DNA of 64,000 bases from Semisulcospira habei (Eukaryota; Mollusca; Gastropoda; Semisulcospiridae): NCBI GenBank assembly GCA_036245525.1, contig BTPG01000004.1, forward strand, positions 16,855,631 to 16,919,630, given 5' to 3'. A model generated the notes under the pieces. The model saw only the letters and a program-made list of their open reading frames with translations, did no database searches and was not told the DNA's origin. Of the stretch, positions 24,589 to 37,203 are shown in pieces; the stretch's first letter is position 1; each line of letters starts with the position of its first letter. Made by a program: the position numbers and the translations under genes.

Positions 24589-24789
24589 ACGGCGTGTCCG
24601 TGTACATCACGTCGCGATAACTGAGATAAATCAAACCACTTCGACTATCAAGATACATGTCAAAACCATAGCCTCCTTAGCCTATCATATCAAGCACTCG
24701 TGAAACACAGAGTAGTGAGATTTCGCTTGCCACGAACGACTCCCAACAACGAACGTGACTGAATTAACGACGGATAATCAACTTATAAC

Positions 24790-24906
24790 CATAATCATAG
24801 ACAACACTCCAAAACATCTCCAAGAGGCACAGATCATTGTGAGCCCATCGGTCTCATGAAGATGTATGCTTCTTGGAGATGTTTGGAGTGCTGTCTATGC
24901 TTATGG
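24790..24906. repeat. Extended hairpin containing a CATAGAT core
   Basis: ACACTCCAAAACATCTCCAA pairs with TTGGAGATGTTTGGAGTG around an eroded CATAGAT-type centre. The CCAAACATCTCCAAGAG flank also occurs in the foldback element near 8940-8975, so this core has been carried by more than one larger palindrome. Confidence 0.7.
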
Positions 24907-24968
24907 CATGAGTGCTGACTATCAACCGTGCCTTCGCTCTCGTTCCTTGATAGGAGTCGTTTGTTGGG

Positions 24969-24970
24969 GG

Positions 24971-25010
<40 letters not shown>
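24969..25010. repeat. Poly(A) tract
   Basis: About 42 A residues after a G-run. No retroposon body could be identified on either side. Confidence 0.9.
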
Positions 25011-25013
<3 letters not shown>

Positions 25014-25059
25014 AATAGCGTCTCTGAAAAACCGCAATTATTGTATCTTCACATATTGT

Positions 25060-25212
25060 ATTGGGACATGTCGCCTACGTCTGCCTTGTGGAGGCAAAAG
25101 GCATCAAGCCCATTTTTGTGAAAAACAAGATATTTTTTATTGGTATTCCAGTGACAATCTCGCTTTTCATAAAAATGGACTTCGATGTCTTTCGCCTCTA
25201 CTGGGCACATGA
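25060..25212. repeat. Degenerate palindrome, ~150 bases
   Basis: GGAGGCAAAAGGCATCAAGC...CCATTTTTGTGAAAA is an imperfect complement of TTTTCATAAAAATGG...CGATGTCTTTCGCCTC. A fragment of the same arm is at 44100-44130. It produces long open frames on both strands that I do not regard as genes. Confidence 0.65.
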
Positions 25213-25466
25213 TAGAGCCCCCAGTAGCCACCTACATATCAAGCACTCGCAGAACACACAGAATGTTTCTGAAAGCCCTCAACTACATCTATTGTATACT
25301 CAGATATTGGACGACGCGGCATCCGGCCCCACCATCCATCAGAATCCGTCAAACAAGCCTCCTCCATCTGCAGGAGGTTCATACTCTCACGGACCCCGCA
25401 GTCACCCATCATATCAACTACCAGGAGTACACAAGCAGTTTCCATTCTGACAGCCAAAACATAGTC

Positions 25467-25534
25467 TGTGCGGATCTGTGATTTTGGACCTTACTGCTTC
25501 AGCCGTAAGGTCACAACTCACAGACCAGTACGCA
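25467..25534. repeat. TGGTCTGTGATTTTGG palindrome, diverged
   Basis: ATCTGTGATTTTGGACCTTA and TAAGGTCACAACTCACAGAC around CTGCTTCAGCCG. Confidence 0.7.
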
Positions 25535-26000
25535 TGGTACTTGTATCCCTAAGACTTGGGAATGGTCTCTCCGGCGTACGTATCGTGTCTGTATTTCTAC
25601 ATCTGCAAACAAAACCCAAGACCTAGAGTCTCATCTCTTTAGGGCCTGATGAAAATCGGTGCCTTTCGTTGACCGGGGTTGACCCCATTTTGTTACATCT
25701 TTTGGCTCTATTTACCTCAAACTGAGTATTTAGTCAAGGGTTAAGCTTAAAAGATGCGCATCTATTGAGCGTGCGTCTCGTCCGTACACTCTCATGCAGG
25801 AAAAACACCCAGGGGTTAGAGATCCGGTCCTCCCAAAATAAAAATGTCCCCTCATTGAATTGATGGGCGCTGAAAGGCGCTGGGGTGCTCTATGTCACCT
25901 ACTAGTGTCTTGAAAGTTTGGAAAGAAAACAGCTAGATGTCGCCCCAAGCTTCTTACCCAAACAGGAGGTGGCGCTGCAAGATCAGGGGCCAAACTATCT

Positions 26001-26067
26001 GCAAGAGGCATAGATCCTCATGAGCCCCCGCCCGCTGAGAGGGGCTCATGAGGCTCTATGCCTCGTG
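26001..26067. repeat. CATAGAT/CTCATGAG hairpin
   Basis: GCAAGAGGCATAGATCCTCA and its complement with two mismatches around CCCCCGCCCGCTGAGAGGGG. A worn relative is at 26160-26220. Confidence 0.75.
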
Positions 26068-26237
26068 CGTTGATAAATGTGAGTCTGCGGTCGCAAGCTT
26101 GAAGGGGAGGCGAGACGCTCAGTTCTACAACAGATCATGTATTGGGCCAAAAGCTCCCATCATGATGCATAGATTGTCATGAACCCTTGCAGATACAGAG
26201 GCTCATCTATGTCTCTTGCTGGCACAAATCGGAGATT

Positions 26238-26305
26238 GTGCTGGTCTGTGATTTTTGGACCTTACGGCTGAAAGCCGTAAGGTCCAAAATCACAGACCAG
26301 CACAC
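26238..26305. repeat. TGGTCTGTGATTTTGG palindrome, near-perfect
   Basis: GTGCTGGTCTGTGATTTTTG and CAAAATCACAGACCAGCAC with the centre CCTTACGGCTGAAAGCCGTAAGG. This is the best copy of the family in the window. Confidence 0.85.
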
Positions 26306-26696
26306 AGGGACGACTAAGTCACTGCGACCTAACTTAACTCTGTGCAGCTTGACAGTAGAAGATTGTCGGGGCTCGCAGCCTGTTTCCAGAATAAATAACG
26401 TATTGTTCCGTGCAGGGAGCGTTTAACACTCTCCTTCTCAAGCCACCCCGGGTAGAACCCTCTTCAGCGTCCCTCGCACAAAAGGATGATAGATTCGGGT
26501 GTTGGGCCTATCAGGACCAGAGGAGTCTCTTTCTTTTGTTTTTCCCCCGGTACGAGGGTTGCGGAATAAATATTTAGACTCCCTTTCACAAAACCAGCTC
26601 GTTGATGGAGCGCTTACAAACGGGGCGCACAAAAGAGCGGGAGCGAGCGATACCGAAAGTGGGACCTAAGTGGTATGGGTTTGTCACACGAGGAGA

Positions 26697-26801
<105 letters not shown>

Positions 26802-26954
26802 AAGGGGAATGAATTTAAGAAATGAATGGAGTTGCCAGGTGTTTGTTGTTGTTGTTGTAGTTTTTTTTTTAAAGTCGTGACAAATTATTGCCATAAGCCG
26901 TAATTTCATTAATACGAAAATCGTGACGAGTCAGATCTTCGTGTTCGTGATTCG

Positions 26955-27035
26955 TTAACTCATTTGAGACGTGCCGTCTACGGATACGCGGCGAATCGCC
27001 GCGTATCCGAATATGGCGCGTCTCCAATGAGTTAA
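26955..27035. mobile_element. TTAA palindromic MITE, GGATACGCGG family
   Basis: 81 bases, TTAACTCATTTGAGACG to CGTCTCCAATGAGTTAA. The centre GGATACGCGGCGAATCGCCG is followed by CGTATCC. The best copy of this family. Confidence 0.8.
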
Positions 27036-27134
27036 AGACAAAAACATCATAGAAAAAAGCCGTCAGTGAAAATCCGTGACTGCATCTGCCCACTACCTCC
27101 GACCACTTATCTTTTCTAAGCAGCCGCTTCCATC

Positions 27135-27202
27135 TGCAAGAGGCACAGATTCTCATGAGCCCCTGCATTATGCAGGGGCTCCTCAGAATCTCTGCCTCTT
27201 GC
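27135..27202. repeat. CATAGAT/CTCATGAG hairpin
   Basis: GCAAGAGGCACAGATTCTCA and its complement around CCCCTGCATTATGCAGGGG. Confidence 0.8.
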
Positions 27203-27632
27203 CAGCGGGGACTCGTCCCATTCTGGTGACATCTCTGCTCCATGGACCAAGAAAGTCCCCTCTCTTCTCTGGAGGAATAGGTGGTGTACTCAGATGAGCA
27301 GGTGCGATGCAGTGAAAGGTCTTGAGAGACGATTTTAGCGGAGAAGCAGGCTGCAAGGATGCATAAGCATTCAATATATTCATGGAAAGCAAGACGACAG
27401 AAAACCAGGAATAAATAAATAAATAAAAGAAAAAGGAAAGAAAACGTTACACACACACAAATAAAGAGGAGGAAATGAAACCAAAACAAAGGAAGCAAAG
27501 CAATAACCAGTAAATATACAAAACAGCAAACGAAGCAAAGAAATAGAGAAAAATATAAGCAAGAACAAGACGCGAGTTTGAGATGCAACAACCCGGACCC
27601 GTCAGAAGGCCAAAAAAAAACAACAACAACAA

Positions 27633-27843
27633 TTAACTCATTCAGCCCCAACACACCCAGCAAGATATGGATCGACCATGATAGTTCAAGGGTGGTGCCA
27701 GAATAGCTTGGCGCCTATAGGCGCCAAGCAATTCTGGCTCCACCCTTGAACTATCATGGTCGATCTGTCTCCTTAATTGTAATGCAGTCCTCAGAAGACA
27801 ACTCCAAAACGTGGGTATTTCGTACCCGGGACACATTGGGTTA
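27633..27843. mobile_element. TTAA palindromic MITE, GGCGCC core
   Basis: TTAACTCATTCAGCCCC to CACATTGGGTTA. The arms GGTGGTGCCAGAATAGCTTG and its complement are almost perfect around GGCGCCTATAGGCGCC. The right TTAA is mutated to TTAT. Confidence 0.85.
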
Positions 27844-27947
27844 TGTCCAAGATTGTCAAAAAAATAGTTTACAGTGTGACATACAGGGCAAAGCTTCCAG
27901 GTGCGCAAGATGTTCAGAAGTAGTATTGTCGCTAAGGTGCTGCGTTC

Positions 27948-28161
27948 TTAATCCTTTTAGCCTCAACACCCCATTTCTAAAACTTTGGATGTGTTGCCTA
28001 ACGACTATGTACCAGTTGCAGGAGATGGCTTGACCATGATAATTCAAGAGTAGTGCCAGATTAGCTTGGCGCCTGAAGGCGCAAAGTTAATATGGCACTA
28101 CCCTTGAATTATCATGGTCAATCCATCTCCTGCTGTAGGGATCCGGGGTTAAAAGGGTTAA
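27948..28161. mobile_element. TTAA palindromic MITE, GGCGCC core
   Basis: 214 bases, TTAATCCTTTTAGCC to AAAAGGGTTAA. The apex GGCGCCTGAAGGCGCA has one mismatch. Confidence 0.8.
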
Positions 28162-30180
28162 TGTCACATTCAGTTGTTGTTGTTGCTGTTGTCGATGCTA
28201 TTGTTAAATCTGTTGTTATACCTGTGACTGTGGTCATTTCGACATTTGTCTTGGCCGTCAGATTCACAATCACACCAGTACACATGTACACATTTCCAGA
28301 TTGACCACAATTTTCGAAGGATTACATAAATTGCACACACAAACTGTACCCCTCTCCCCCCCCCCCCTCCCTCCCCGCACCCCATCAGAACTTTCACTAT
28401 CGTTCCCGCACAGCAAGTTACAATCTCTCCCCTCCCTCCCACCACCACCCCCTCCCCACCACCACCTCCCCCACTCCATCCCCCCCCCCCCCCCACCAGA
28501 AACAGCGCTGCATCAGCTGTTCACGTTTTGTGCGTCTGTGTCAATCTCTCTGTGTTTTCTTTCCATCTCAGCGCCTTAATGGGACACTGTATAGCTGACA
28601 CTGGCCACGACCACTCGTAGTCCGAGAAACAGATCATATACATTGATGAAGCTATGTACATTTCTGTCCAGTGTGTCCATCTGTGGGTAACATTTTTTTT
28701 TTAACACGCGATTTTCTTTTTCTGATTTTTTTTCCTAGAACAAATGATTTGTCTGAAGGGACAAATAAGGCATCTTGAATCTTCAAAGAAAAATGTAATC
28801 TTAATGACTGAATCCATTAAAAACTGAATCAACAAGAGACAGTTGCGGGAGCTCATGAGAATCTATGCCTCTTGTAGATGGATGGCTTTTGCTGCTAGAG
28901 TTTTAGCGTGAAATGAGACGGAATGACTAAGAATAAAGGACACATACATGAGTTTGATTATTTTTGCCCGAGAACGATTCGCAGAGCACACCGTCAGAGA
29001 ATATTTCATTTTGCCAGAAACACAGTAGGAAATTGGTTTGTGGATAATACTTAAGAATAATCTGGTAGATACAATGCATATTTAATTGATAAGAGTGAGG
29101 GTGGGCCTGTGGAGTTTGGGCGGGCGGGGGTCCTGGGGGTAGCTTGGGGAGTGGGGAGGGAAAGTGAGAAACAGCTAGTATAAGATTCACGCGGATAAAA
29201 GTGAAATTTATTACAGACCAATGATGAGTCCAGCAATTAGCATAACCTTTCAGGACAACTTTTACACAGCAGCTAACCCCGCACCATATATCCTAGTCTT
29301 ACCTCGCGGTGCTTTCTGGGATCCATAGTCTACCTCCAGACGGCAAAAAAAAAAAAAACCACGGCTTACTCTACACTACAATCAATGGCATCGTGCTCCT
29401 CACTAAAGCGATAAAAACATCTGAAAGTGAAAATGACAAACCTTCACGGTTTAAGGTCACTGCTGTAGATATCCAACGTTTACATTGTTTGCTCTACAAA
29501 GCAGCGAAACTCAACACAATCAGCGATTAGCGTCTCAGACCGGCGCAGCCGACAAACAGGCTAAAGCGAAACTGTCGTCAGCTTTGTTTGATTTTTGGTG
29601 ACTGAATTGATTTTGTGAAAGGTTCTATAAATCATAGAAGTGGAGTATACCATCATTTCAAGATTCAAGATTCAAGAAACTTTATTGTTGCTGTATAGCA
29701 AAATTTGTCTTGCCACCTCAGGTGCTGCTCACATTCACACACTCGCTCATTCCACAAATTACAAGAACAGAGCTACAAAATGGACAATGACTCGGGATGG
29801 GTGAAGCCCGTCGCCAAGGCATCTAATGGCCAGCGCCAGTGGCCTCATCCCACCCCGAACCTCCCTGACAAAAACAGAATGTGCTAAGACAGCCCTATGT
29901 CTCCTGAACACAATATTTTATCTTTTGTTAAGATCCTACTTGATTAAAGCTAGTACATGAAAATACAAGTTAACAACAGAAACAAAATACCGTCGATAGG
30001 GGAATGATCTCCGATCTAGGCAACATAAAAACAACAGTCAAAACTGCACCTGGTGGCCCGTCGCCATAGTGCAGCGCCGGTGTTTAGAGGGCACCGCTCC
30101 GACAAAGTCCGTCAACACTATTATAACACATAACTGTCATCAAGTTATGGCAACGGCCAAGGCAACATGGAGATCTCTCT
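28162..30180. other. Non-coding stretch with pyrimidine tract and LINE-tail remnant
   Basis: No gene is seen. A C-rich tract lies at 28349-28496 and a half hairpin at 28831-28877. At 29659-29689, TTCAAGATTCAAGAAACTTTATTG looks like the inverted 3' tail of a CR1/L2-like element (minus-strand AATAAAG followed by an imperfect GAATCTT repeat). What lies beyond 29690 may be its body, but no RT motif is left. Confidence 0.45.
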
Positions 30181-30186
30181 ACCATC

Positions 30187-30280
30187 ATTTCTAGACAGAC
30201 CTCGCGACTTCCATTCTCCAACTGTTTGAATCATATTCAAACAGTTTAAAAATGGGAATCGCTTTGGTCTGTCTAGAAAT
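30187..30280. repeat. Palindrome with TTTCTAGACAGAC ends
   Basis: ATTTCTAGACAGACC is mirrored by GGTCTGTCTAGAAAT, with inner arms AACTGTTTGAAT and ATTCAAACAGTT and some mismatches between. A single copy. Confidence 0.75.
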
Positions 30281-33049
30281 TATAGCATAGGCCGACCACT
30301 CCATTTCTGTGCTATGTTATATACAGCTTAGATACAAATGGTTTTCATTTGTTGTTGTTGCTGCTGTTATTGTTCTGTGTGTGTTTGTTTTCTCTTTTCT
30401 TTTGAGACAGACGTCTTTCCAACCTTTCATAAAAAGAAAATCTATTGCCGTCTTCTAAACCCTTAATTGTCAACCATACTTCAGTGAGCTACTTGCGGTA
30501 GACTGCCTATATATTATTTGCTATCTCAAAGGTGGTTCCGCGTAAATAAGACACCACCTTTACTTATCCGGCATCGGCGAGTTTGTATGCTGTTCTGATA
30601 TGTGTTGTTTAATGTTTAGCAGACGATGCTAAAATTAACCCTTTCATTGCCAGTGGAAACATATTGTATTCAACGACGGTCTGCCGTAAAAGAACATGGG
30701 TACAAAGTAGTTTCAGCCAGAGGTACAGATACTCTTGAACCCCGACAATTGATCAATACCTCTTGCGCAGTGTTGTGGTGTTCAGTTTTTCTGGGCAGTC
30801 ATCATTGGGTCGATGGCCATTTAGCTATAAAATGTAAACATAAAAGTGTTAAGTTTCAAACTTCTTCAGTGTATCTGTGAGGCGGAAAGTTAGCACCATT
30901 GACACGCCCGGCCGCCGTTCCATCTGCAAAAGACAAGTTCGGGTGACCGTGCTCATGAGTATCTATACTCTTTCGCTGACGGCCTACACTGAGATCTCCA
31001 CTGAGGGGCCAGTTGTACGAGTGACCTGAATTAGCCCTGCGGCATAGCCACTAAGCAAGGTGTTCCGCTATAGCGGAGCACATTGCTTATTGGCTAGCGC
31101 AGGACTAAGCTCACTCATGCAACTGCCGGGTGATCCAGGGCCTTGCAGAGGAGGGTCAGTGTCAAGTTATTCTGCAATACGCATAATTTATGAATATGAA
31201 CGACTCTGCATCATTTCTGACGGGATAACGTCAGTTACTCGTCACTCTCCGGCCCTTGCACAAATCCCTCCCTCCTGACTGTGTCTGTCGATCTTGGAGG
31301 CAGACGATCTCAAGTTTTTGCTAAGTGGCACCCTTTACCGCACACCTGCCAAGAAAATACAGCCAGCTTGTCAAGAGATTAGCACCCTTACCTATATTCT
31401 TTCCATTACCGACGAGCAATTCTGTTTCCAATCGCCGCCTATACAGCCCGTATGCAGCTTTTGGGGAAGCAAAATGGCTGCCAGGCGGAAACAAGGAAAC
31501 GTAAACCTGCTGGTTGTTGAAAAAGTTACTCCGGAACATGTCTGCGAAATAAAACAGTCGCCACGGGCTTTCTGCTAGGCAAATAAACGGCGCGCGGCTT
31601 GCTTGGGTAATAGAGACGTTCTGACATTGGGTAAACACTGGAGGTACCTAGGAGATTGGAAGTTAAAAAAATAATTTGTTTCGGATGCGGCAATAACCTT
31701 TTCTCCTTTTACACACCTTAGACTGTAACTCTATGCCCCTTTCCCCGCGTAACAAACACAGATGGAAATGGCATCTGGAAGAGGCTTCGGTCTTCATGAG
31801 CCCGCGGCCGCACATGCAGACGCACATGGTGATCTAAACCCCTTGCAGAATGAAATAGTTTTGCTGGAGGTGTGTTCCAAGGCGTTTCCAAACCTTTGAT
31901 TGTAACCTTACGCCTGTTTTCTTCTCACGAACACAGACGAAAATGGCACCGACAAGAGGCGTAGATCTGAGGATCTACGTCTCTTGCAGAATGCTGCTCT
32001 TTATCGCAGGTGTATTTCAAGACATAATCAAGCCTCGGGGCATCTTTGCCGGGAGTCTGTTTTCTCGACGCGGTCGTCTGCAGATTAGATTCTCGCCTCT
32101 TTATCTGAAGGACCACAGATGTACAGCTAAACGGGCCCATTTACAGACATTACCCTCAGGGCTGATGAAGCTCTGTGACCTTTTCACATTGATTCAAATT
32201 GGATCTCTGCTAGACTGCAGAATCAGCTTTTTTTTCTTTCTATTGAGGGAGGTCGGCCGCTGAGAGGTTCAAAATGTTCAATGTTTGAGAAGGCAAAAGT
32301 TCATATTCTGCGTTACACTGTGATTTAAGCCCATTAAGATTCAATCGATCCACTTTACAAATCCACCCAAAAGGCATATGTTCACGTGGCGATAGTTATT
32401 GAATGGTTATTGTGCAACAACTACAGAGCATACGTGGTATACGCAACCATAAAGCATCAGGCATATGTTCACGGGCAAAGTGCGATTCTAAATAGTTGTT
32501 GTTCGATAACTCCCGGGCGTCCGTGGTATACGGAAGTGAAAGCGAGCAGATGGAAACAGAAGTCGTGTTTCTTTAAATAAATGAAGTGATGAAGTCTATT
32601 GAAAATAAATCACACCTTTCGGTGAAGTGGCTATTTAAAATTGATATAACGAAATGAAAACGATTGAAATTCCATCTGTTTTTAATTGGCATTATAGTTA
32701 TTCTCAATGGAATTATCACACAACAGCAGAACGCTTGACTTAAAGGGCACTTAACTTTGTAAACTATTAAACCGGGGTCAAAATCTGTGACAGCACTTTG
32801 CGGATGCATGACTGCCAACTTCCGGAATGATAGCTCTACCAGATCTTATTTCACCCGGATTCATTTCGACCATGGATACTATATTATGTTATATCGCGAA
32901 TCCCTGTTTCGACGCGGCGAGGGGAGTCACTTAAAAAACGCCAGTATATTGAGAGTGAGGTCAGTACTATAGCATGTCAGGATGGCTCCCGCTATGTGTT
33001 ATAATAGAATCCCTGCTTCTGCTCGACAATCTTCCGTGAGGGAAGTCAC
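30281..33049. other. Non-coding stretch with worn palindromes
   Basis: No supportable gene; the short frames at 31294-31578 and 31943-32263 lack domains. An imperfect palindrome TTAGCCCTGCGGC...GCGCAGGACTAAG lies at 31031-31109. Small CATAGAT-type hairpins are at 31772-31852 (degenerate) and 31952-31988 (only CAAGAGGCGTAGATC and its complement remain). Confidence 0.45.
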
Positions 33050-33270
33050 TTAACCCTTATCATTCGGAATACACCAGTGTGTGAATTAAGTTGGACAAAA
33101 ATAGTTCAAGGGTAGTGCTAGAATAGCTTGGCGCCTTTAGGCGCCAAGCTATTCTGGCCCTACCCTTGAACTAAAGCCATTGGTCTATATCCTTATCTGT
33201 AAGTACTATAATGTAGCATGCATATTATGGCAGTGTACAAATTTGAAGCTTTTAGACTCAGCTGGGTTAA
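33050..33270. mobile_element. TTAA palindromic MITE, GGCGCC core, long subfamily
   Basis: 221 bases, TTAACCCTTATCATTCGG to GCTGGGTTAA, with apex GGCGCCTTTAGGCGCC. Its ends match the copy at 22222-22473. Confidence 0.85.
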
Positions 33271-33470
33271 ACGCCAGACAGGAAATGTATGCATCATGTA
33301 GAGTACATCTGTAAAATTTCAGAGGTTAACCACTCGGTAACCAATTCTGACTTGGCAAGAAATAAGCCACACAACCTGGTTGACAGTGACTCCGAGAGAG
33401 AAAAAAAAAAGAGCGTGAGGGGGACTAATACGCCGAAATTATGCGTGAGGGACTATAGCACGCAACAACT

Positions 33471-33540
33471 ACTCTCACACCAGATCAACGCGGGGTCACT
33501 TTGGCGTACGACAAAGTGACCCCGCGTGGATCTGGTGTAG
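33471..33540. repeat. Palindrome with CGCGGGGTCACTTTG arms
   Basis: CACCAGATCAACGCGGGGTC is mirrored with one or two mismatches around TTTGGCGTACGACAAA. A single copy. Confidence 0.75.
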
Positions 33541-33853
33541 GGATCACTCAAACGAGCTACACCGTTTAGCGGTTGCTTGTGTATGCCCCTTGGCTGACAT
33601 TACTTCGCGATCGATGCTCTTTGTTCAAGCATCATAAATATCCATTTTTTTTTTTTTTTTTTTTTTAAGTAACTGAAGGCAGCTACACTTAAATCTTCTG
33701 TGTCTATGGGGCATTAATACCGCTCGATTGAATTCATGTGATGCAGAGGCAGTGGAGAAAAAAAAAATTCGAAAATGGGAAAATTACACAACAAAATCAT
33801 CATCATTATGATTCCTCACCCAAAACGCTTTCCTCCGCAATAAGACATAGATG

Positions 33854-33919
33854 CAAAAGGCATAAATTTTCATGAGCTGCTGCAGTTGCATCGGCTCATG
33901 AAAATCTATTCCTTTTGTG
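33854..33919. repeat. CATAGAT/CTCATGAG hairpin
   Basis: CAAAAGGCATAAATTTTCAT pairs with ATGAAAATCTATTCCTTTTG around GCTGCTGCAGTTGCATCGGC. Confidence 0.7.
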
Positions 33920-34180
33920 TGCAGACATTAGACCCATTTATATCTGCAAACGAAGAAAATTATCCGCATTTCTAGTGTGTGCCTAGCTAAAAATATTCTA
34001 GCGTAATGTCCGAGAAAAACACAAGTTCTGGTTTCTTAGAATTATGAGATCGGGTCTGATTTGTCCGCTGTCGTGATGGGAAAAAATGATCGTGGAGTAA
34101 TATTGATCACAGATTATTTTTATCAGACCGTTCGGTTCACAGCCGTCTGGAGTACCAGTAGGGGGTAGAAGATCTTAAAT

Positions 34181-34249
34181 GCGTGATGGTCTGTGCTTTT
34201 GCACCTTACGGCTGTTAGCCTGAGGTTCGAAATCATAGACCAGCACACA
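34181..34249. repeat. TGGTCTGTGATTTTGG palindrome, diverged
   Basis: GATGGTCTGTGCTTTTGCAC against TCGAAATCATAGACCAGCAC around CTTACGGCTGTTAGCC. Confidence 0.65.
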
Positions 34250-34379
34250 TATCTAAAATATTGACAGTGTCTGAACATAATCATGCTGTCACGTCGCGAA
34301 ACTAAGAGGAAAAAAAGAGACCTTACAATTTTAAAAAAATCTTTTTTGAAAGTCTTTTTATTACAAACAACGAAAAAAA

Positions 34380-34684
34380 AATTAATAAAGAAACAAGCAA
34401 ACAAACAAACACACAACCAACCAACCAACCAATCAACCAACCAACCAAACAAAAACAAAACAAAAACAAACATAAACACAAACACAAACAAACAAAAAAC
34501 ACGAACGAAAGAACAAGCAAAATACGCACACATACATAAACAAACAAACAATACATAACAAACAAACACACAAACAAACAAACATTGACTGACTGACTGA
34601 CTCCTTCCTTACTGCATTCATTCATTCATTCATTCATTCATTCAATCAATCAATCAATCAATCATGCATTCATTCATTCATTTA
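34380..34684. repeat. A/C-rich simple repeats and (CATT)n
   Basis: Mixed CAAA, CCAA and ACAA units, then CATT and AATC units at 34615-34684. The frames through it are artefacts. Confidence 0.85.
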
Positions 34685-34745
34685 TGCCCAAGTGTCAAAG
34701 CCGAATTTTTCAGGTCAAACTCCTTGACGTACACTGTTTTAAAAA

Positions 34746-34815
34746 GTGTGCTGGTTTCTGATTTTGGATCTTACGGCTTCCATCCGTAAGGTCCAAAATC
34801 AAAGACAAGCACACA
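34746..34815. repeat. TGGTCTGTGATTTTGG palindrome
   Basis: GTGTGCTGGTTTCTGATTTT and AAAATCAAAGACAAGCACAC around CTTACGGCTTCCATCCGTAAG. Confidence 0.75.
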
Positions 34816-35221
34816 TGAACCTATCTGGTCGACTTTGTCGTCCAAACGGCCATAGCGTCCATGGTAACGATCTGTACGCAACTCTTGTTCGCAAGTCTAG
34901 CGACGCTGCACAGAGATGGCCGAACGTGTGTGTGAAACTGCTTCAAGGTGTAACAAGACAGATCAAACTCAAATCTGACAGAGTGACATTTTTCCACGAT
35001 TGACACCACAGCGGGGGGTAACGCAGCACTTTACCGGAAAGCCAGGTTTTATTAGGACGTTTAATAATACAGCGTTTTACCATGAAAAGCCACGTTTATT
35101 AAGACATCTAATAAAGCAAGTCTCCCACGGTGTGTGAGAAGTAACTTTCACTCCCCCAATACAAACCCACGCTGAACCCTGAATGATTCTTAGGATTCGT
35201 GTGACGGGTAAATCAGTGCCA

Positions 35222-35287
35222 GCAAGAGGCATAGATCCTCACGAGCCTCTGTATCTGCAGGAGCTCGTGAGGATCTGTGCCTCTTGC
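35222..35287. repeat. CATAGAT/CTCATGAG hairpin
   Basis: GCAAGAGGCATAGATCCTCA and its complement (one mismatch) around CCTCTGTATCTGCAGGAG. Confidence 0.8.
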
Positions 35288-35756
35288 AGACAGAAAGTGA
35301 TTGTCTGAACGACCAAATATGCTCAATGTGTCAGCCCACAATAAATGCGCGGATTCACCCAGAGACAATGCGCGCGCACGTGGAGTGTATTATTGCGCAT
35401 GTCCCAGCAACGCGCTGACACGGACTAGGCTCAGTGGCTGGATCATCGCTTGGTTCTCCCTGCTGATCGGGGAGTTCTTCCCCTTGATCCTCTAAGGGAG
35501 AGCAGTCGTGTTGTATCTAGATTCTTTCCCTTTCTTCATAAATCCTTTGTTCGTTTGACGTGCCCCGTTAGTGCGCGCAACACGCCCAGGAGATAAATGG
35601 TACCGGAGAATGAAGCAATACATATATACCTTTATCCCCACACCTGGCGAGAAATGAAAGGTTTTTGGTTCAAATCCCATTAATCCCTGATATATACTAG
35701 ATATATGTTGTCCGCTTTTTTATCATGAACCCTTCACAATATTCGGTTTCATCTTA

Positions 35757-35992
35757 TTTAACCCCCTTTGCTGCCTGTGATCACGAAATTCGCGTCTGAA
35801 GCGACTGCACACTGACTGACATTCGCGTAAAAACACAGATGTGATTGAGACCAAAACTGGACATAAAGAACACAGGACTAACAAGAAACATAAATCCTCA
35901 TGACTCGGCCCACGCGACTGCGGGGCCTCATGAGGGTTTATGTCTCTTGCAGATGGGTAGCGTTCGCTTTGCCCCCGCAGTGAAGGGATTAA
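35757..35992. mobile_element. TTAA-type MITE with CATAGAT hairpin at its centre
   Basis: TTAACCCCCTTTGCTGCC on the left and GCAGTGAAGGGATTAA on the right bracket the hairpin at 35881-35950 (ACAAGAAACATAAATCCTCA with its complement). Confidence 0.7.
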
Positions 35993-36304
35993 ATGAGGCC
36001 ACCTTTTCATCACGTCTTCTCTTTCAGTTGATTTGTTGTTTTCATTTTACTAAACGCCAGCATATCAACTGGTGTGAAATTACAAGTCGTCACTGATTTT
36101 CGCTCTACTGAGGTATTCCATTTATTGAGGGATCAGCGTTGTAAATGTAAGATCAAGGTTCTTATTCACTGCAAAGAAATTCACAATAAATAAAGAAACA
36201 CGACTGTGTTGTAATTGTCCTTTCTAAGCGGGTTTCTTTCCTTATTTAGAATTGACCTTGCATTTTACACGCTTGGCAGTCACCTTTTCTCATCTGTTTT
36301 ATTA

Positions 36305-36306
36305 TT

Positions 36307-36346
<40 letters not shown>

Positions 36347-36374
36347 CCATTATTATATTCATCATCATCATCTA

Positions 36375-36411
<37 letters not shown>
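36305..36411. repeat. (ATC)n and (ATT)n microsatellites
   Basis: ATC units at 36305-36372 and ATT units at 36376-36410. Confidence 0.9.
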
Positions 36412-36414
<3 letters not shown>

Positions 36415-36652
36415 TCACAAGCAGTTGTGTCAAGAAAGGGCATGCATTTTTGTGCTGGTCTTTTAAGAGCTTAAGACTGTGATCGTAATGTGCAAAATCA
36501 CATATAAGCAAACATTTTAGTTTCCTATATTAAACTGAGAAGAGTAAGAAAGGGGGAGGACTAGCTTGGAAATACATGTACTATAACAATGTAGGCACCT
36601 TCTCCAGCTGAAAACGTTCCTGCAAATACCATCAGACATGTCTGTGGTTGTG

Positions 36653-37203
36653 TGTAGGATGTAGGGGGCTCTGGATAGAGGTAGTACCTTTGCTGTTCGG
36701 CAGCTGCGTCCTACATAGGACGGACGGGCATCACTGGTCCTCATCCATCTCCTTAATCTCTCACGTGCTGGCTCCAAGCGCCACACCCTGGCAAACCACC
36801 TCAGCTGGTGGGCTAAACCACGTGAGGGGGTGGTGTTCACATTGCACCACTAGGCGGATGAGCCGTTTCTGACAGCCAACGGCTAGAGGACGGAGGAGAT
36901 CAGGTTGGATCCAACGGCCAAATGTGGGGGAGTAAACCCTTCAAATCAGGAGTGGAGCCCCGAAGGCAGACAGCTGCCTGTATTCACGCACTGTCCTGGC
37001 AGCTCCTGCAGCCCAACTGATGCCAAATGTACTGCTTTGCATTCCTTTGGATACATCAGCGAGGCCGAGAGGGGGATCTTTACGACTGGGCATCCCAGGA
37101 TCTCCATACACTTCGCCCAGGCTTGCGCACTGGAGAGGTCACTCCAGTGACTGACCCAGCAAGCGCATACTCCATTGTCTTTCGAGACAGGATGCCGAAC
37201 ACG
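36653..37203 (-). repeat. Dispersed repeat, ~550 bases, copy 2 (inverted)
   Basis: Reverse complement of 14210-14757 over its whole length. It differs by scattered substitutions, for example TTCGAGACAGG against CTCGGAAGACA at the distal end. Neither copy shows terminal repeats or a clear target duplication. Confidence 0.85.

Noticed and set aside
25061..25450. 129-codon open frame
   Set aside because: It runs through a degenerate palindrome and into unrelated sequence; no recognisable protein feature.
26869..27663. 264-codon minus-strand frame rich in Phe, Leu and Cys
   Set aside because: It covers a TTAA palindrome, a CATAGAT hairpin and A-rich sequence, so the hydrophobic stretch is a composition effect and not a membrane protein.
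34123..34581. 152-codon minus-strand Phe/Val/Cys-rich frame
   Set aside because: It is the complement of A/C-rich simple repeats (CAAA, CCAA units) and includes a palindrome.
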